Source: Parapusillimonas granuli
GTDB taxonomy: Bacteria > Pseudomonadota > Gammaproteobacteria > Burkholderiales > Burkholderiaceae_B
NCBI RefSeq assembly: GCF_013416525.1
Contig: NZ_JACCEM010000017.1
Coordinates: forward strand, 1-36,476
Reading direction: 5' to 3'
DNA length: 36,476 nucleotides
Shown here: piece after piece, positions 7,528-16,597 of the stretch
How the letters are laid out: each line of letters begins with the position of its first letter
Position numbering within the stretch: position 1 is the stretch's first letter
The notes under the pieces: model-generated
What the model was told of the DNA's origin: nothing
Databases searched by the model: none
What the model saw: the letters and a program-made list of their open reading frames with translations, nothing else
Made by a program: the position numbers and the translations under genes

Positions 7528-8617
7528 TCCATATCGGACAAAACCGTTCACTCGCGCTGCGCAGGTAGGCCGGCGCTGCCTATAGTGGTTCCTTCGCCAC
7601 TTTGCCGCTGGTTCAGCCTTCCATGCCCAACGCTTCCGATTACGACAGCGCCTGGAAAGATGCGCTGGAAAGCTATTTTCCAGAGTTCATCGCCCTGCTG
7701 TGGCCGGCCCTGCATGCCCAGATCGACTGGCGTGATCCGCCCGTTTTCCGCGACAAGGAACTGCAGGCGCTCGTGCGCAGCGCCAAGCGCGGCCGGCGCC
7801 ACGTCGACAAGCTGGTGTCGGTGCTGCTGTTGAACGGCCAAAACAGCCTGCTATTGATTCATGTCGAAATCCAGGCTGGGCGCGAGACGGTGTTTCCGTA
7901 CCGCATGTATACCTACTACGCGCGTTTGCACGAAAAGCATCCGGGCGAGCCCATCGTCAGCCTGGCGGTGCTGACCGATGCGCCCGCGCGCAACGAAACG
8001 CCCCGCATGTCTTACCAGGCTCGATTCTGGAACTGCAGCCTGCGCTTTACCTTCCCTGTCGTGCATCTGGAAAGCTGGCGCGCCCGCATGGGCGAGCTGG
8101 CCCGCCTGGCTCCCGCCAACCCGTTCGCCGTGGTGATGCTGGCCCAACTGGAGGCCAATGCCACCCGAGCCGACCGGCAGCGCCTTGTGCGCAAGACCGA
8201 GCTGGTGCGGCAGTTGTATCACTGGGGCTATCAACGCGATAATGTCATCATGCTGTTTCGCATCATCGATGCCATGATGGCGCTGCCCGAAGCCCTGGAA
8301 CCGGCCTTCGAAGACGCAATCCGGCAAATTGAGGAGGAAACCCAGATGAGCTACGTCACCAGTGTCGAGCGCGTGCGCCTCAAGCGTGAGCGGGAAGAAG
8401 GAAAGGTTGAGGGTCGAGCAGAAGGGAAGGTTGAAGGGAAGGCTGAAGGAAAAACCGAAGGCTTCGCTGCTCTTTTGTCCACCCTAATCGCCCGCAAATT
8501 CGGAGTGTTGCCGGACTGGGCCAAGGTGCGGCTGGTTGCTGCCGACGACGTCACCCTGAACCGCTGGGCCGAACAGATACTCGATGCCCAGTGCATCGAA
8601 GACGTGTTCAAGTAGCG
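7528..8617 (+). repeat. Rpn unit, copy 2 of the 1.1-kb direct repeat
   Basis: This matches 5429-6554, including the 95-bp upstream segment. Identity stops two bases after the stop codon, beyond which the flanks differ. The direct orientation means recombination between copies would remove higBA. Confidence 0.85.
7623..8615 (+). CDS. Rpn family recombination-promoting nuclease / putative transposase, copy 2
   Basis: The protein has 330 residues from the ATG at 7623. It differs from copy 1 by only a few residues (for example RDPP for RHPP, LESW for LENW, ARLAP for ARQAP) and by having three fewer EGKx tetrads. The nuclease residues (HVDK, HVEIQ) are intact. Two intact, nearly identical copies this close indicate a recent duplication or ongoing gene conversion. 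As for copy 1, the expected role is DNA cleavage that stimulates recombination. Binding or regulation cannot be read from the sequence. Confidence 0.8.
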   Translation: MPNASDYDSAWKDALESYFPEFIALLWPALHAQIDWRDPPVFRDKELQALVRSAKRGRRHVDKLVSVLLLNGQNSLLLIHVEIQAGRETVFPYRMYTYYARLHEKHPGEPIVSLAVLTDAPARNETPRMSYQARFWNCSLRFTFPVVHLESWRARMGELARLAPANPFAVVMLAQLEANATRADRQRLVRKTELVRQLYHWGYQRDNVIMLFRIIDAMMALPEALEPAFEDAIRQIEEETQMSYVTSVERVRLKREREEGKVEGRAEGKVEGKAEGKTEGFAALLSTLIARKFGVLPDWAKVRLVAADDVTLNRWAEQILDAQCIEDVFK

Positions 8618-8661
8618 AATTGCGCGCGGAAAGTGGCAAGGTCGTAGACTAAAGTAAAAGA

Positions 8662-8700
8662 TTACAGCCGCGGATTGCACGGCAGCAGTTCGTCGATACG
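8662..8700 (-). pseudogene. Possible IS66-family transposase C-terminal scrap
   Basis: The minus strand reads RIDELLPCNPRL followed by TAA. RI(D/E)ELLPW-type endings are typical of IS66 TnpC. The match is only 12 residues long and is joined abruptly, at 8701, to the broken third Rpn copy. It suggests an old insertion/deletion junction. Confidence 0.35.
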
Positions 8701-9021
8701 CCGCCCGAAGCCCTGGAACCGGCCTTCGAAGACGCAATCCGGCAAATTGAGGAGGAAACCCAGATGAGCTACGTCACCAGCGTCGAGCGCGTGCGCCTCA
8801 AGCGTGAGCGGGAGGAAGGAAAGGTTGAGGGTCGAGCAGAAGGGAAGGCTGAAGGAAAAACCGAAGGCTTCGCTGCCCTTTTGTCCACCCTAATCGCCCG
8901 CAAGTTCGGAGTGTTGCCGGACTGGGCCAAGGTGCGGCTGGTTGCTGCCGACGACGTCACCCTGAATCGCTGGGCCGAGCAGATACTCGATGCTCAGTGC
9001 ATCGAAGATGTGTTCAAGTAG
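8701..9021 (+). pseudogene. Rpn nuclease fragment, copy 3 (C-terminal part)
   Basis: From 8703 the sequence matches the last third of copies 1 and 2 (PEALEPAFEDAIRQIEEETQ onward) and ends at the same IEDVFK stop. The nuclease core is missing. An in-frame ATG at 8764 could give an 85-residue piece containing four EGKx tetrads and the C-terminal domain, and it keeps a GGAGGAAA box upstream. Downstream of the stop, the flank resembles that of copy 1 in diverged form (tcgcggcgctgag versus ttgcggcgccgaa). Copy 3 may therefore be the remains of an original locus. Whether the short piece is made is unknown. Internal starts making small C-terminal proteins are known for E. coli rpn genes. Confidence 0.65.
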
Positions 9022-9067
9022 CGAGTCGCGGCGCTGAGATTATCAATTACCTGCCGGGAAGCAAGAA

Positions 9068-9217
9068 ATGCTGCCGGCCGAAAAAATCCAAGACTGCCGC
9101 TTGGTTCACAGGATGAGTGATGATGTGCTTATTGTTCTGGTGTCGGCGATCGAAAAGCGCGAAGACCCGCCCGCTTATCACCTGGCTATCGAACGCCTGT
9201 TGACGTTGCGAGGCTAG
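9068..9217 (+). CDS. Small unrecognised ORF (49 aa)
   Basis: ATG at 9068, stop at 9215-9217. The second half, SDDVLIVLVSAIEKREDPPAYHLAIERLL, has the look of real protein, but no family was recognised. An alternative ATG at 9113 would give 34 residues. It lies in a scarred region after the broken Rpn copy, so it may be a gene remnant. Confidence 0.25.
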   Translation: MLPAEKIQDCRLVHRMSDDVLIVLVSAIEKREDPPAYHLAIERLLTLRG

Positions 9218-9275
9218 CGCTTTGTGCGTGGACAGACGGCCTTACGTAGCCATGCCGACGTAGTGCGGCAGAGAT

Positions 9276-9608
9276 TCAGGATGGCTGTTCGAGTGGCCAT
9301 ACCTCAACGACACCGTGCGCGACCGCACACGGTGTTCGTGACACCATGTCGATGGCTTCGGCTAAATCGGCGGCTTCGATGATGGCGAATCCGGCCACGG
9401 GCAAGGGCGACTGCATGAACGGCCCGTTCATTGTTTCGAGCCGAATTGCGTCGTGATTGCGCACCTGCACCGGGCGGCCGGCAATGCCCATCAATGTTCC
9501 TGCTTTTTGTAGTTTGGCGTCGTGTGCGTGGGCTGCGTCTCGAATGGCGACGGCGGTACGGTCGTATCCTTCCTGGTCTCCATATCCGATTGTCACAAAC
9601 TTGGGCAT
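9276..9608 (-). CDS. YCII-related (DGPF) domain protein
   Basis: The protein has 110 residues. It starts MPKFVTIGYGDQEGYD and contains PFMQSPLPVAGFAIIEAADL and a C-terminal EVWPLEQPS. These features are typical of the YCII/DGPF family: small ferredoxin-like-fold proteins often found near sigma factors or as stand-alone genes, of unsettled biochemical role. The ATG is preceded by AAGGAGA at a good distance. The histidine/aspartate pair sometimes proposed as active site in YciI is not clearly present. The gene is isolated and opposite to the Rpn cluster, in the same direction as the intact flagellin downstream of it. Confidence 0.65.
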   Translation of the reverse strand: MPKFVTIGYGDQEGYDRTAVAIRDAAHAHDAKLQKAGTLMGIAGRPVQVRNHDAIRLETMNGPFMQSPLPVAGFAIIEAADLAEAIDMVSRTPCAVAHGVVEVWPLEQPS

Positions 9609-9965
9609 GGATGGTCTCCTTCAACTTGTCGAGATAAGGCCCATCCACCGTAGGGTACATGGTAGCGTGGGACAGAAGGGCAATGTGCCGCCGCATGGCC
9701 GCAAGAAAATTGCCAGCCTTCAATGTCGAAAACCAGCAAAGTTCGTTCCTTTGCTATGGCTAGACACGTTGAAACCGCTCGTTCTTCGTCACCGAGCGGC
9801 GCAGCGGGCTGGCGTTCAATCCATGGCTCTATGCCACAGCGGCAACGGATACGCCAGGATGCCGGCAGACTGAGATGAGTTCCGCCTTCAATGTGGATGT
9901 GGATTCACCAGACGGGCACCATACGCGGGCGGATCATGTGGTGTACGGTGCAGAGTGGGAGCCAT
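9609..9965. other. Gene-free stretch
   Basis: No gene was recognised on either strand. A 64-codon open frame on + (about 9772-9966) and a short frame on - leading into the YCII gene were read. Neither has a start with a ribosome binding site or a known family. Confidence 0.4.
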
Positions 9966-10003
9966 AAAAACCGCCAGCCTTGTTTCCAAGGGCTGGCGGT
10001 TTG
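9966..10003 (-). terminator. Rho-independent terminator of the intact flagellin gene
   Basis: On the minus strand AAACCGCCAGCCCTTG pairs with CAAGGCTGGCGGTTT around a short loop and is followed by a T-rich end. This is a strong GC-rich stem some 55 bp after the fliC stop. A second perfect 9-bp hairpin, CCACTTCCC/GGGAAGTGG (10011-10039), lies between it and the gene. Confidence 0.8.
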
Positions 10004-10010
10004 GTCAGAC

Positions 10011-10039
10011 CCACTTCCCGGAAAAATCATGGGAAGTGG
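10011..10039 (-). other. Perfect 9-bp stem-loop after fliC
   Basis: CCACTTCCC (10011-10019) and GGGAAGTGG (10031-10039) with an 11-base loop. It sits between the fliC stop and the terminator, where it could protect the 3' end of an abundant mRNA. That role is inferred. Confidence 0.5.
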
Positions 10040-10055
10040 CTGCGTTGGCTGCGGA

Positions 10056-12224
10056 TTAACGCAGCAGCGACAGCACGGTCTGCGGAACCTGGTTGGCTTG
10101 CGCCAGAACCGAGGTACCGGCTTGTTGCAGAATCTGCGCGCGGGTCATGTTGGAGACTTCGACGGCGTAGTCGGCGTCTTCGATACGCGAGCGGGCTGCG
10201 GACAGGTTGGTGACAGTGTTGCTCAGGTTGGCGATGGTGGATTGGAAGCGGTTCTGAACAGCACCCAGTTCCGAACGCAGGTTGTCCACATTTTGCAGCG
10301 CACGGTCGAGCATCGCGAGAGGATCGACCGTGGCAGCGACTTCCGCACCGCTCGTATCCTTATTCACGGTTACGGTGGAAACACCAGAAGCGTCAGCAGT
10401 CCCTGCCGTTACGTAAACATACTCGGGCACTTCATTTGTGCCACGATTCATGACCGTATGCGTAGCGCCTTTATCGTCCTCGTACGTGAACAGCTTATTG
10501 GCTGCGATAGCGTTACCGTCACTGTCCTCGTAGGACACGTTGATCGTGTCACCGCTGGCCCACTGTGTCTGAGCGGTATAGCCGGTACCGTCAACCTTGT
10601 TGCTAAGATCGAACACTACGTCGGCTACAGCGCCGTTTTTAGTTATGGTTGCCGAATAGTAATTATTGTCGCTGGCCTTGATGGCAAATGAGGTACCATC
10701 GGCAGATCTGAAGACCTGCGTATTGGACCCCGTCGGGTTCGACGCCACGTTATGGTTGGCAATATCATTGCCATCTGCTTGGGGCGGCGTTGTTTTCCCC
10801 ATGCGAATGCCGGTTGCACCAGCAGTATCCAGGTTGGAAGAGGAGATGACAGTGTTGCTAACCGTTACCTTAAAGGTTGCGGTGGCCTCGTCGGAACTAC
10901 TAGGATCAATATCGACCACATAGTAGAGGCCATCATCACCCTTGATCGCGTATTCTCCAACGACATCATCGCCCAGAGCTTGGTTACCAGCGGCAACGTC
11001 AGTGCGCAGATAGAGCGTAGTGTCGCTGAACGTTGGCGCAGCTGACATTCCGGTGGCGTCAACGTCAGTCACGACTGCGCCAGCGGACATAACCGGAGAA
11101 CTTGCGGACTTGGTCGGGGTGGCGCCGACCAGAGCGTTTACGTTACCTGCACCGGAATCCCAGATGAATTCGCCGTTGACCGGGTTTTCGAAGAGGGCGT
11201 AATAGTTATTGTCGCTAGCCTTGACTGCGTAGTTGGTTTCGATAGCGACGGTAACCGTATCGCTATCAGCGATCGTTGTTACGGCTGCTCGAGCCGCAGT
11301 TTGATCTACACCGGTTAAGTCTGCGGCATCTACGGCAAACGTCCCATTTGCCAAATCGAGAGTGAGCCCTCTGACATCAGCATTCGCCATATCAGTGCTG
11401 TCGGATACCAGAGCGTACTTTGTAATCCCATCCTGCACATAGCTACGGATTTCAGCATTCGTCCCTGCATAAGCTGCACCCGCAGCTGTTTTTGCATCAG
11501 CCGTCGCTGTTGCCGAGATATCCACATTGCTAACAACGGTAACTGTGGAGCTCAGGTCGTAGACTTCGTCAGCGGCAATGGCGGTAGTCTTCGCGCCGAC
11601 GGGCAGAGCACCCGTCGTTGTGACTGCGCCAAAAGACAGCTTCTCTGCGACGGTGCCGCTACTCAACTTTGTTAGATCATCCGACTTGATCATATTAGTC
11701 ACGTCGAGCGAACCCAGCTTGAGTGTGCTGGAGCTGATCTCACGCAGATTGATTTCGATCATTTCGCTGTCGCGAGAGCCGACCTGTACCTTCAACGTAC
11801 CCGCTTCAGCGCTCAACACCTTCTTACCGTTGAACTGAGTCTGCTGCGAAACACGGTCGATTTCTTCCAGGCGCTGCGTGATTTCAGCCTGAATGGAGGC
11901 AAGGTCGGTATCTGAGTTGGAGCCGTTGGCTGCCTGCACCGACAACTCACGAATACGCTGCAAGTTGTTGTTAATTTCGTTCAACGCGCCTTCGGTCGTC
12001 TGCGCAATAGAGATACCGTCGTTGGCGTTGCGCGAAGCCTGGTTCAGACCCTTGATATTGGCCGTGAAGCGGTTGGCAATGGCTTGACCAGCAGCGTCGT
12101 CCTTCGCGCTGTTGATGCGCAGGCCGGACGACAGGCGCTCAATGGCCGTGCCCAACGCGCCCTGCGACTTTTGCAGGTTATTCTGCGAGACCTGAGCCAG
12201 GTAGTTGGTGTTAATGACAGACAT
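10056..12224 (-). CDS. fliC: Flagellin, long form (722 aa)
   Basis: This is the complete filament subunit. N-terminal D0/D1 is present ([35 protein letters not shown], and at 89-98 [10 protein letters not shown], the segment recognised by TLR5 in many bacteria). C-terminal D1/D0 spans about 634-722 ([15 protein letters not shown] ... VLSLLR). The roughly 490-residue middle is far longer than in the common 390-500-residue flagellins. It contains a repeated block: [11 protein letters not shown] (332-342), [11 protein letters not shown] (425-435) and [11 protein letters not shown] (513-523). The ATG has AGGAG seven bases upstream. A sigma-28 promoter lies at 12353-12379, and a strong terminator follows the gene. 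Its last 240 bp are nearly identical, in inverted orientation, to the truncated flagellin at the window start. With that copy broken, this is probably the working filament gene of the locus. Confidence 0.95.
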   Translation of the reverse strand: MSVINTNYLAQVSQNNLQKSQGALGTAIERLSSGLRINSAKDDAAGQAIANRFTANIKGLNQASRNANDGISIAQTTEGALNEINNNLQRIRELSVQAANGSNSDTDLASIQAEITQRLEEIDRVSQQTQFNGKKVLSAEAGTLKVQVGSRDSEMIEINLREISSSTLKLGSLDVTNMIKSDDLTKLSSGTVAEKLSFGAVTTTGALPVGAKTTAIAADEVYDLSSTVTVVSNVDISATATADAKTAAGAAYAGTNAEIRSYVQDGITKYALVSDSTDMANADVRGLTLDLANGTFAVDAADLTGVDQTAARAAVTTIADSDTVTVAIETNYAVKASDNNYYALFENPVNGEFIWDSGAGNVNALVGATPTKSASSPVMSAGAVVTDVDATGMSAAPTFSDTTLYLRTDVAAGNQALGDDVVGEYAIKGDDGLYYVVDIDPSSSDEATATFKVTVSNTVISSSNLDTAGATGIRMGKTTPPQADGNDIANHNVASNPTGSNTQVFRSADGTSFAIKASDNNYYSATITKNGAVADVVFDLSNKVDGTGYTAQTQWASGDTINVSYEDSDGNAIAANKLFTYEDDKGATHTVMNRGTNEVPEYVYVTAGTADASGVSTVTVNKDTSGAEVAATVDPLAMLDRALQNVDNLRSELGAVQNRFQSTIANLSNTVTNLSAARSRIEDADYAVEVSNMTRAQILQQAGTSVLAQANQVPQTVLSLLR

Positions 12225-12272
12225 GGATTTACTCCTGTGAGTGAAAAGACAGCGATCTCTGCTGCCGGTTGA

Positions 12273-12304
12273 CCAGGAAAACCCGTTGCCGGGTGGAATC
12301 CTGG
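12273..12304 (-). promoter_or_regulatory. Stem-loop in the fliC 5' leader
   Basis: Outer arms CCAGGA/TCCTGG with inner arms ACCCG/CGGGT form a two-tier hairpin about 50 bases upstream of the fliC start codon. It lies within the roughly 120-base leader predicted from the sigma-28 promoter. It may stabilise the mRNA or affect translation; the role is inferred. Confidence 0.45.
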
Positions 12305-12352
12305 CCCTCCACCGATGTGTTGGGCAGGCCCGGTATTTCCTGTACAGCCTGG

Positions 12353-12379
12353 TTTACGGTACTTGTCAGCCAAAATTTA
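12353..12379 (-). promoter_or_regulatory. Sigma-28 (FliA) promoter of fliC
   Basis: On the minus strand the -35 is TAAATTTT (12379-12372; 7 of 8 to TAAAGTTT). An exact 11-bp spacer follows. The -10 is ACCGTAAA (12360-12353; 5 of 8 to GCCGATAA, keeping the CCG). FliA itself is encoded at 32132-32908. Confidence 0.65.
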
Positions 12380-12410
12380 GAGCGAGCCGGTCAAATCCCT
12401 GGGGTACCCT

Positions 12411-12490
12411 ACGCGTTTGCACTAATTGACGATGTTTCCGAAAGAGCGCCGACGCGGTTTGCTACCCTGTTGCTCCGTTTACGGCCGCGG
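12411..12490 (+). repeat. Imperfect direct repeat A, upstream of the diguanylate cyclase
   Basis: This matches 12594-12675 with about 80% identity by eye. Both copies run from an AC-x-CGTTT-x-CACT start through GATGTTTCC/GATCTTTCC to a shared end, CCGTTTACGGCCGCGG. The end contains a CCGT-TT-ACGG palindrome. No coding potential was recognised. Confidence 0.7.
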
Positions 12491-12593
12491 CGCGCGATTC
12501 TTTAGCGGCTTCCCGGCCTTGGCCTGCGATCTCGCCGTCTCGCCATCCTCAAGCCTCTCCGGGCCGGCCGGCGACGGCGCCTCGGGCGGCATT

Positions 12594-12675
12594 ACACGTT
12601 TACACTGATTGATGATCTTTCCCCTCAAGAACCCCGACATTATTTGATACCCTGTTGTTCCGTTTACGGCCGCGG
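12594..12675 (+). repeat. Imperfect direct repeat B, upstream of the diguanylate cyclase
   Basis: Second copy of the repeat at 12411-12490, ending 45 bp before the cyclase ATG. Its position suggests it carries the gene's control region. The CCGT-TT-ACGG palindrome and the TACCCTGTTG segment are the best-conserved parts of the two copies. Confidence 0.7.
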
Positions 12676-12719
12676 CCAACCAACTCTTCAGCAAATCCAG
12701 GTTCTGACTCCAGTATTTG

Positions 12720-14303
12720 ATGCAACTCATGTTCTTTGCAAAACTGCGCCGGCCGGCCGGCGTTGGCACACTGGGCGGCGTCGTCGCGCTGTGCATGGCC
12801 GCGTGGGCGCTGCCGGCCAATTCCGCGGCGGTATGCGATGGGGCGCAGAATGTCCGCTTGCTGCGGCCGGTGGAGGTCAGCGCCGAGCAGCGGGCCCGGT
12901 TCCAGGCCATGCCGCCCTTGAAGGTGGTGGCGGTCAGCGCGCCGCCCATGGCGCGCTACGATGAAGACCGGCAGACCTACAGCGGCATCGGCATCGACGT
13001 TTTCTGCTTCATCACGCGGGAGCTGGGCTTGAGCTTCGAGCTGCGCCCGGACCGGGACGAGACCGTGGCGGACAAGATCCGCCGGGTGCAGGAAGACCGG
13101 GCGGACGTATTCATTCCGCTCAGCCATTCGGCGCAGCGCGAACAGCGCGGGCTGTTCACCCTGCCCTATTATGAAAGCCATTACGCGGTCATCGCGCGCC
13201 ATGGGCGGCGGGTGTTCATACGCGGTCTCGAGGACCTGGCCAATTACCGAGTCGGCATCGTGCAAGGGGTGTCGTTCCAGCCGCTGGTGCAGAAAATCGT
13301 GCCGGCGGAGCGGATTCACATGTTCAACGAGACGACCAGCGACGCGCTGTTCCAGGCGGTCCGCGACGGGACGATCGACGTCGCGGTGTTCAACAAGAAT
13401 ATTTTCATCGAGAAGCGCTACCGCCAGGAGTTTTTCGACCTGGACATCATCCATACCCTGCACGAGCTGCCGCGCGCCTATCGCTATTATTTCAGCCGCT
13501 CGCCCGGGCATGAATCCCTCGTCCGGGTCTTCGACCGCTATCTGGCGGCCATCGATGTATCGGCGTCGATCATGGAGCACGAGGAAGGGGAGCGCTATTT
13601 CTTCGAGCGCTACATCGCGCAGCGCGACCAGCGGGTGCTGCTGCAGGCCGCCAGCGTGGCGGCGGTGATGCTGGCCCTGCTGTCCGGCCTGGCGCTGCTG
13701 CGCTATCGCCGCCTGACCAAGCTGCTGGCCGAGCGCAATACCCATATCCAGCGGCAGCAAGAGGCGCTGCAGGAGGCCTACAAGAAGCTCCAGACGCTGA
13801 GCCGGACCGACGGCTTGACCTGGCTATCGAACCGCCGGCATTTCGACCAGATGCTGGCGCATGAATATGCGCGCTACCAGCGCACGGGCGAGCCGCTCAG
13901 CCTGTTGATCGTCGATGTGGATCATTTCAAGAATGTCAACGACCAATACGGCCATGCCGTGGGCGACGACTACCTGCGCGCCGTCGCCGACGTGCTCAGG
14001 AACAGCGTGACCCGCTCCACCGACCAGGTCGCCCGCTACGGCGGCGAGGAGTTCACCTGCCTGCTGCCCGACACCGGCGCGGACAACGCCCGCGCGATCG
14101 CCGAGCGCATCCACCGCGGCGTTGCCGCCCTGGACCTGCCCAATGCGTCGGTGGAGCCGCCCCGCCTGACGGCGAGCATAGGGGTGGCGACCATCATCCA
14201 CGGCGACCCGGGGGCGCAGGCGCTGGTCGCGCAGGCGGACGCCCAGCTGTATGCCGCGAAGCAGGCGGGGCGCAACCGGATATGCGCCACGGTGATCGGG
14301 TAG
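12720..14303 (+). CDS. Membrane diguanylate cyclase with periplasmic solute-binding sensor
   Basis: The protein has 527 residues and makes cyclic di-GMP. Residues 1-36 form a signal peptide. About 60-290 are a bacterial extracellular solute-binding family 3 domain (GIGIDVFCFITRELGLSFEL, RVGIVQGVSFQPLV). One membrane helix follows near 305-327. A short coiled segment (IQRQQEALQEAYKKLQTLSR) leads into a GGDEF domain with active motif GGEEF at about 440. An RxxD product-inhibition site (RSTD) sits five residues before it, so feedback control is expected. Start choice: ATG 12720, with TTG 12717 and ATG 12729 also possible. The sensor fold usually binds amino acids, so a nutrient may set c-di-GMP and thus motility. 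The gene lies between fliC and the hut-type operon, convergent with the latter. The ligand is unknown. Confidence 0.85.
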   Translation: MQLMFFAKLRRPAGVGTLGGVVALCMAAWALPANSAAVCDGAQNVRLLRPVEVSAEQRARFQAMPPLKVVAVSAPPMARYDEDRQTYSGIGIDVFCFITRELGLSFELRPDRDETVADKIRRVQEDRADVFIPLSHSAQREQRGLFTLPYYESHYAVIARHGRRVFIRGLEDLANYRVGIVQGVSFQPLVQKIVPAERIHMFNETTSDALFQAVRDGTIDVAVFNKNIFIEKRYRQEFFDLDIIHTLHELPRAYRYYFSRSPGHESLVRVFDRYLAAIDVSASIMEHEEGERYFFERYIAQRDQRVLLQAASVAAVMLALLSGLALLRYRRLTKLLAERNTHIQRQQEALQEAYKKLQTLSRTDGLTWLSNRRHFDQMLAHEYARYQRTGEPLSLLIVDVDHFKNVNDQYGHAVGDDYLRAVADVLRNSVTRSTDQVARYGGEEFTCLLPDTGADNARAIAERIHRGVAALDLPNASVEPPRLTASIGVATIIHGDPGAQALVAQADAQLYAAKQAGRNRICATVIG

Positions 14304-14314
14304 GCGAAGCCGGC

Positions 14315-14330
14315 CGCCGCCGTGGCGGCG
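14315..14330. terminator. GC hairpin between convergent genes
   Basis: CGCCGCC and GGCGGCG arms with a tight loop lie between the cyclase stop (14303) and the hutG stop (14377). There is no T-run on either side, so it would be at best a weak two-way terminator. Confidence 0.3.
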
Positions 14331-14376
14331 CGCTCCGCGAGCCCGCGCCGACCGCCGGCCGGCGCGCGCGGCATGC

Positions 14377-15201
<825 letters not shown>

Positions 15202-15211
15202 GACAGATAGT

Positions 15212-16597
15212 TCATTGGACATGGATGAGATCGCTGCGCGCCGCGAGGAAGCCGGCGGCGGCGTCGTGGCGCAGCGCGTGGCGGCCGTCGTCCACCCGGC
15301 GGGTTCCGGCCTGCCAGACCTGGCGGACGGCCGAACCCCGGGCACTGGCGAACACATGGGCCGATAGCATATCCTGCGGATCCAAACCGCACAATGCGAT
15401 ATGCCGGGTGTCCAGCACGACGAAGTCGGCCGACTGGCCGGTGGCCAGCCCGGCCACGGGCCGGCCCGCCGCCTGCGCGCCGCCCGCGACCGCCGCCAGC
15501 AGGGTCGCGGCCGCCACCCCCGGCTGCGCGTCATCGGCGAGCACGTTGCGCCGGCGGGTGGCCAGGCGCTGCGTATATTCCAGCAGCATCAATTCTTCGG
15601 CGGCATTGACGCATACGTGGCTGTCGGAACCGATGCCCCAGCGCCCTTGCGCCTGGCGCCACTGCGCCAGGTCGAAGATGCCGTCGCCCAGGTTGGCCTC
15701 GGTGGTGGGGCACAGGCCGGCCACCGCGCCGCTGCGGGCGGCCGCAAGCGCTTCGTCGCGGGTCATGTGGGTGGCGTGCACCAGGCACCACCGTTCGTCC
15801 ACCGGCGCGGCGTCCAGCAGCCATTGCACGGGTCGCCGGCCGCTCCAGGCGAGGCAGTCGTCCACTTCCTTGGTCTGTTCGGCGATATGGATGTGGATGG
15901 GCGCGCGGGGATCGATGGCGTCCAGCCCGGCAAGCGAATCGCGCAGGGACGCCGGCGTCACGGCGCGCAGGGAATGGGGCGCGAGCCCCAGCCGCGCGCC
16001 CTGCGCGCGGCATTCGGGCTGCAGGCGTTCCAACAGCCGCAGCATGTCTTCGGTGCCGTGGACGAAGCGGCGCTGGCCCTCGGTGGGAGGCTGGCCGCCG
16101 AAATTGCTGTGCTGGTAAAGCACGGGCAGCAGAGTCATGCCGATGCCGGCGCGGCGCGCCGCCCGCAGCAGCGCCAGGCTGAGGGTGTGCGGTTCGGCAT
16201 AGGGCCGGCCGGACGGGTCGTGATGCAGGTAGTGGAATTCGCAGACCGAGGTATAGCCGGCTTCCAGCATCTCCACATAAAGCCAGGTGGCGATGGCTTC
16301 CAGCTGCGCGGGCTGGATGCGGGCGGCAAAGCGGTACATCAGGTCGCGCCAGCTCCAGAAGCTGTCGGCGTCTTGCGCCCTGAATTCGGTCAGGCCGGCG
16401 AAGCCGCGCTGGAAGGCGTGCGAGTGCAGATTGGGCAGGCCCGGGATCACGGGCCCGGGCAGCACGGTGCAGCCGGCGGGCGCATCGCAATCGGCCCGCA
16501 CCCGCGCCAGGGTTCCGTCCGGCCCCCACTCCAGCAGCACGCGCCGGGCCCAGCCGGCAGGCAGCAAGGCGGCCTCCGCCCATGCCTGGGTAGTCAT
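15212..16597 (-). CDS. hutF: Formimidoylglutamate deiminase
   Basis: The protein has 461 residues. It converts N-formimidoyl-glutamate to N-formyl-glutamate plus ammonia. It is an amidohydrolase-superfamily TIM barrel. Metal ligands are visible in [10 protein letters not shown] (HxH, about residue 57), in HIHIAEQ near 230 and in the C-terminal SDSH. Other family marks are [36 protein letters not shown] and GSDSHVCVN. The ATG at 16597 has AGGAGG upstream and overlaps the hutI stop as ATGA, so translation is coupled. The presence of HutF with HutG shows the two-step (deiminase/deformylase) branch rather than the direct formamide-releasing branch. Confidence 0.92.
   Translation of the reverse strand: MTTQAWAEAALLPAGWARRVLLEWGPDGTLARVRADCDAPAGCTVLPGPVIPGLPNLHSHAFQRGFAGLTEFRAQDADSFWSWRDLMYRFAARIQPAQLEAIATWLYVEMLEAGYTSVCEFHYLHHDPSGRPYAEPHTLSLALLRAARRAGIGMTLLPVLYQHSNFGGQPPTEGQRRFVHGTEDMLRLLERLQPECRAQGARLGLAPHSLRAVTPASLRDSLAGLDAIDPRAPIHIHIAEQTKEVDDCLAWSGRRPVQWLLDAAPVDERWCLVHATHMTRDEALAAARSGAVAGLCPTTEANLGDGIFDLAQWRQAQGRWGIGSDSHVCVNAAEELMLLEYTQRLATRRRNVLADDAQPGVAAATLLAAVAGGAQAAGRPVAGLATGQSADFVVLDTRHIALCGLDPQDMLSAHVFASARGSAVRQVWQAGTRRVDDGRHALRHDAAAGFLAARSDLIHVQ

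Noticed and set aside
6301-8868. CRISPR array or VNTR locus outside genes
   Set aside because: The repeats are 12-bp coding units without spacers, in frame, and encode the EGKx linker.
9772-9966. 64-codon open + frame before the fliC terminator as a gene
   Set aside because: No start codon with a ribosome binding site and no recognisable family.
12600-13760. 386-codon open frame on - opposite the diguanylate cyclase
   Set aside because: The + strand carries the GGEEF and solute-binding domains; the minus frame is a high-GC shadow.
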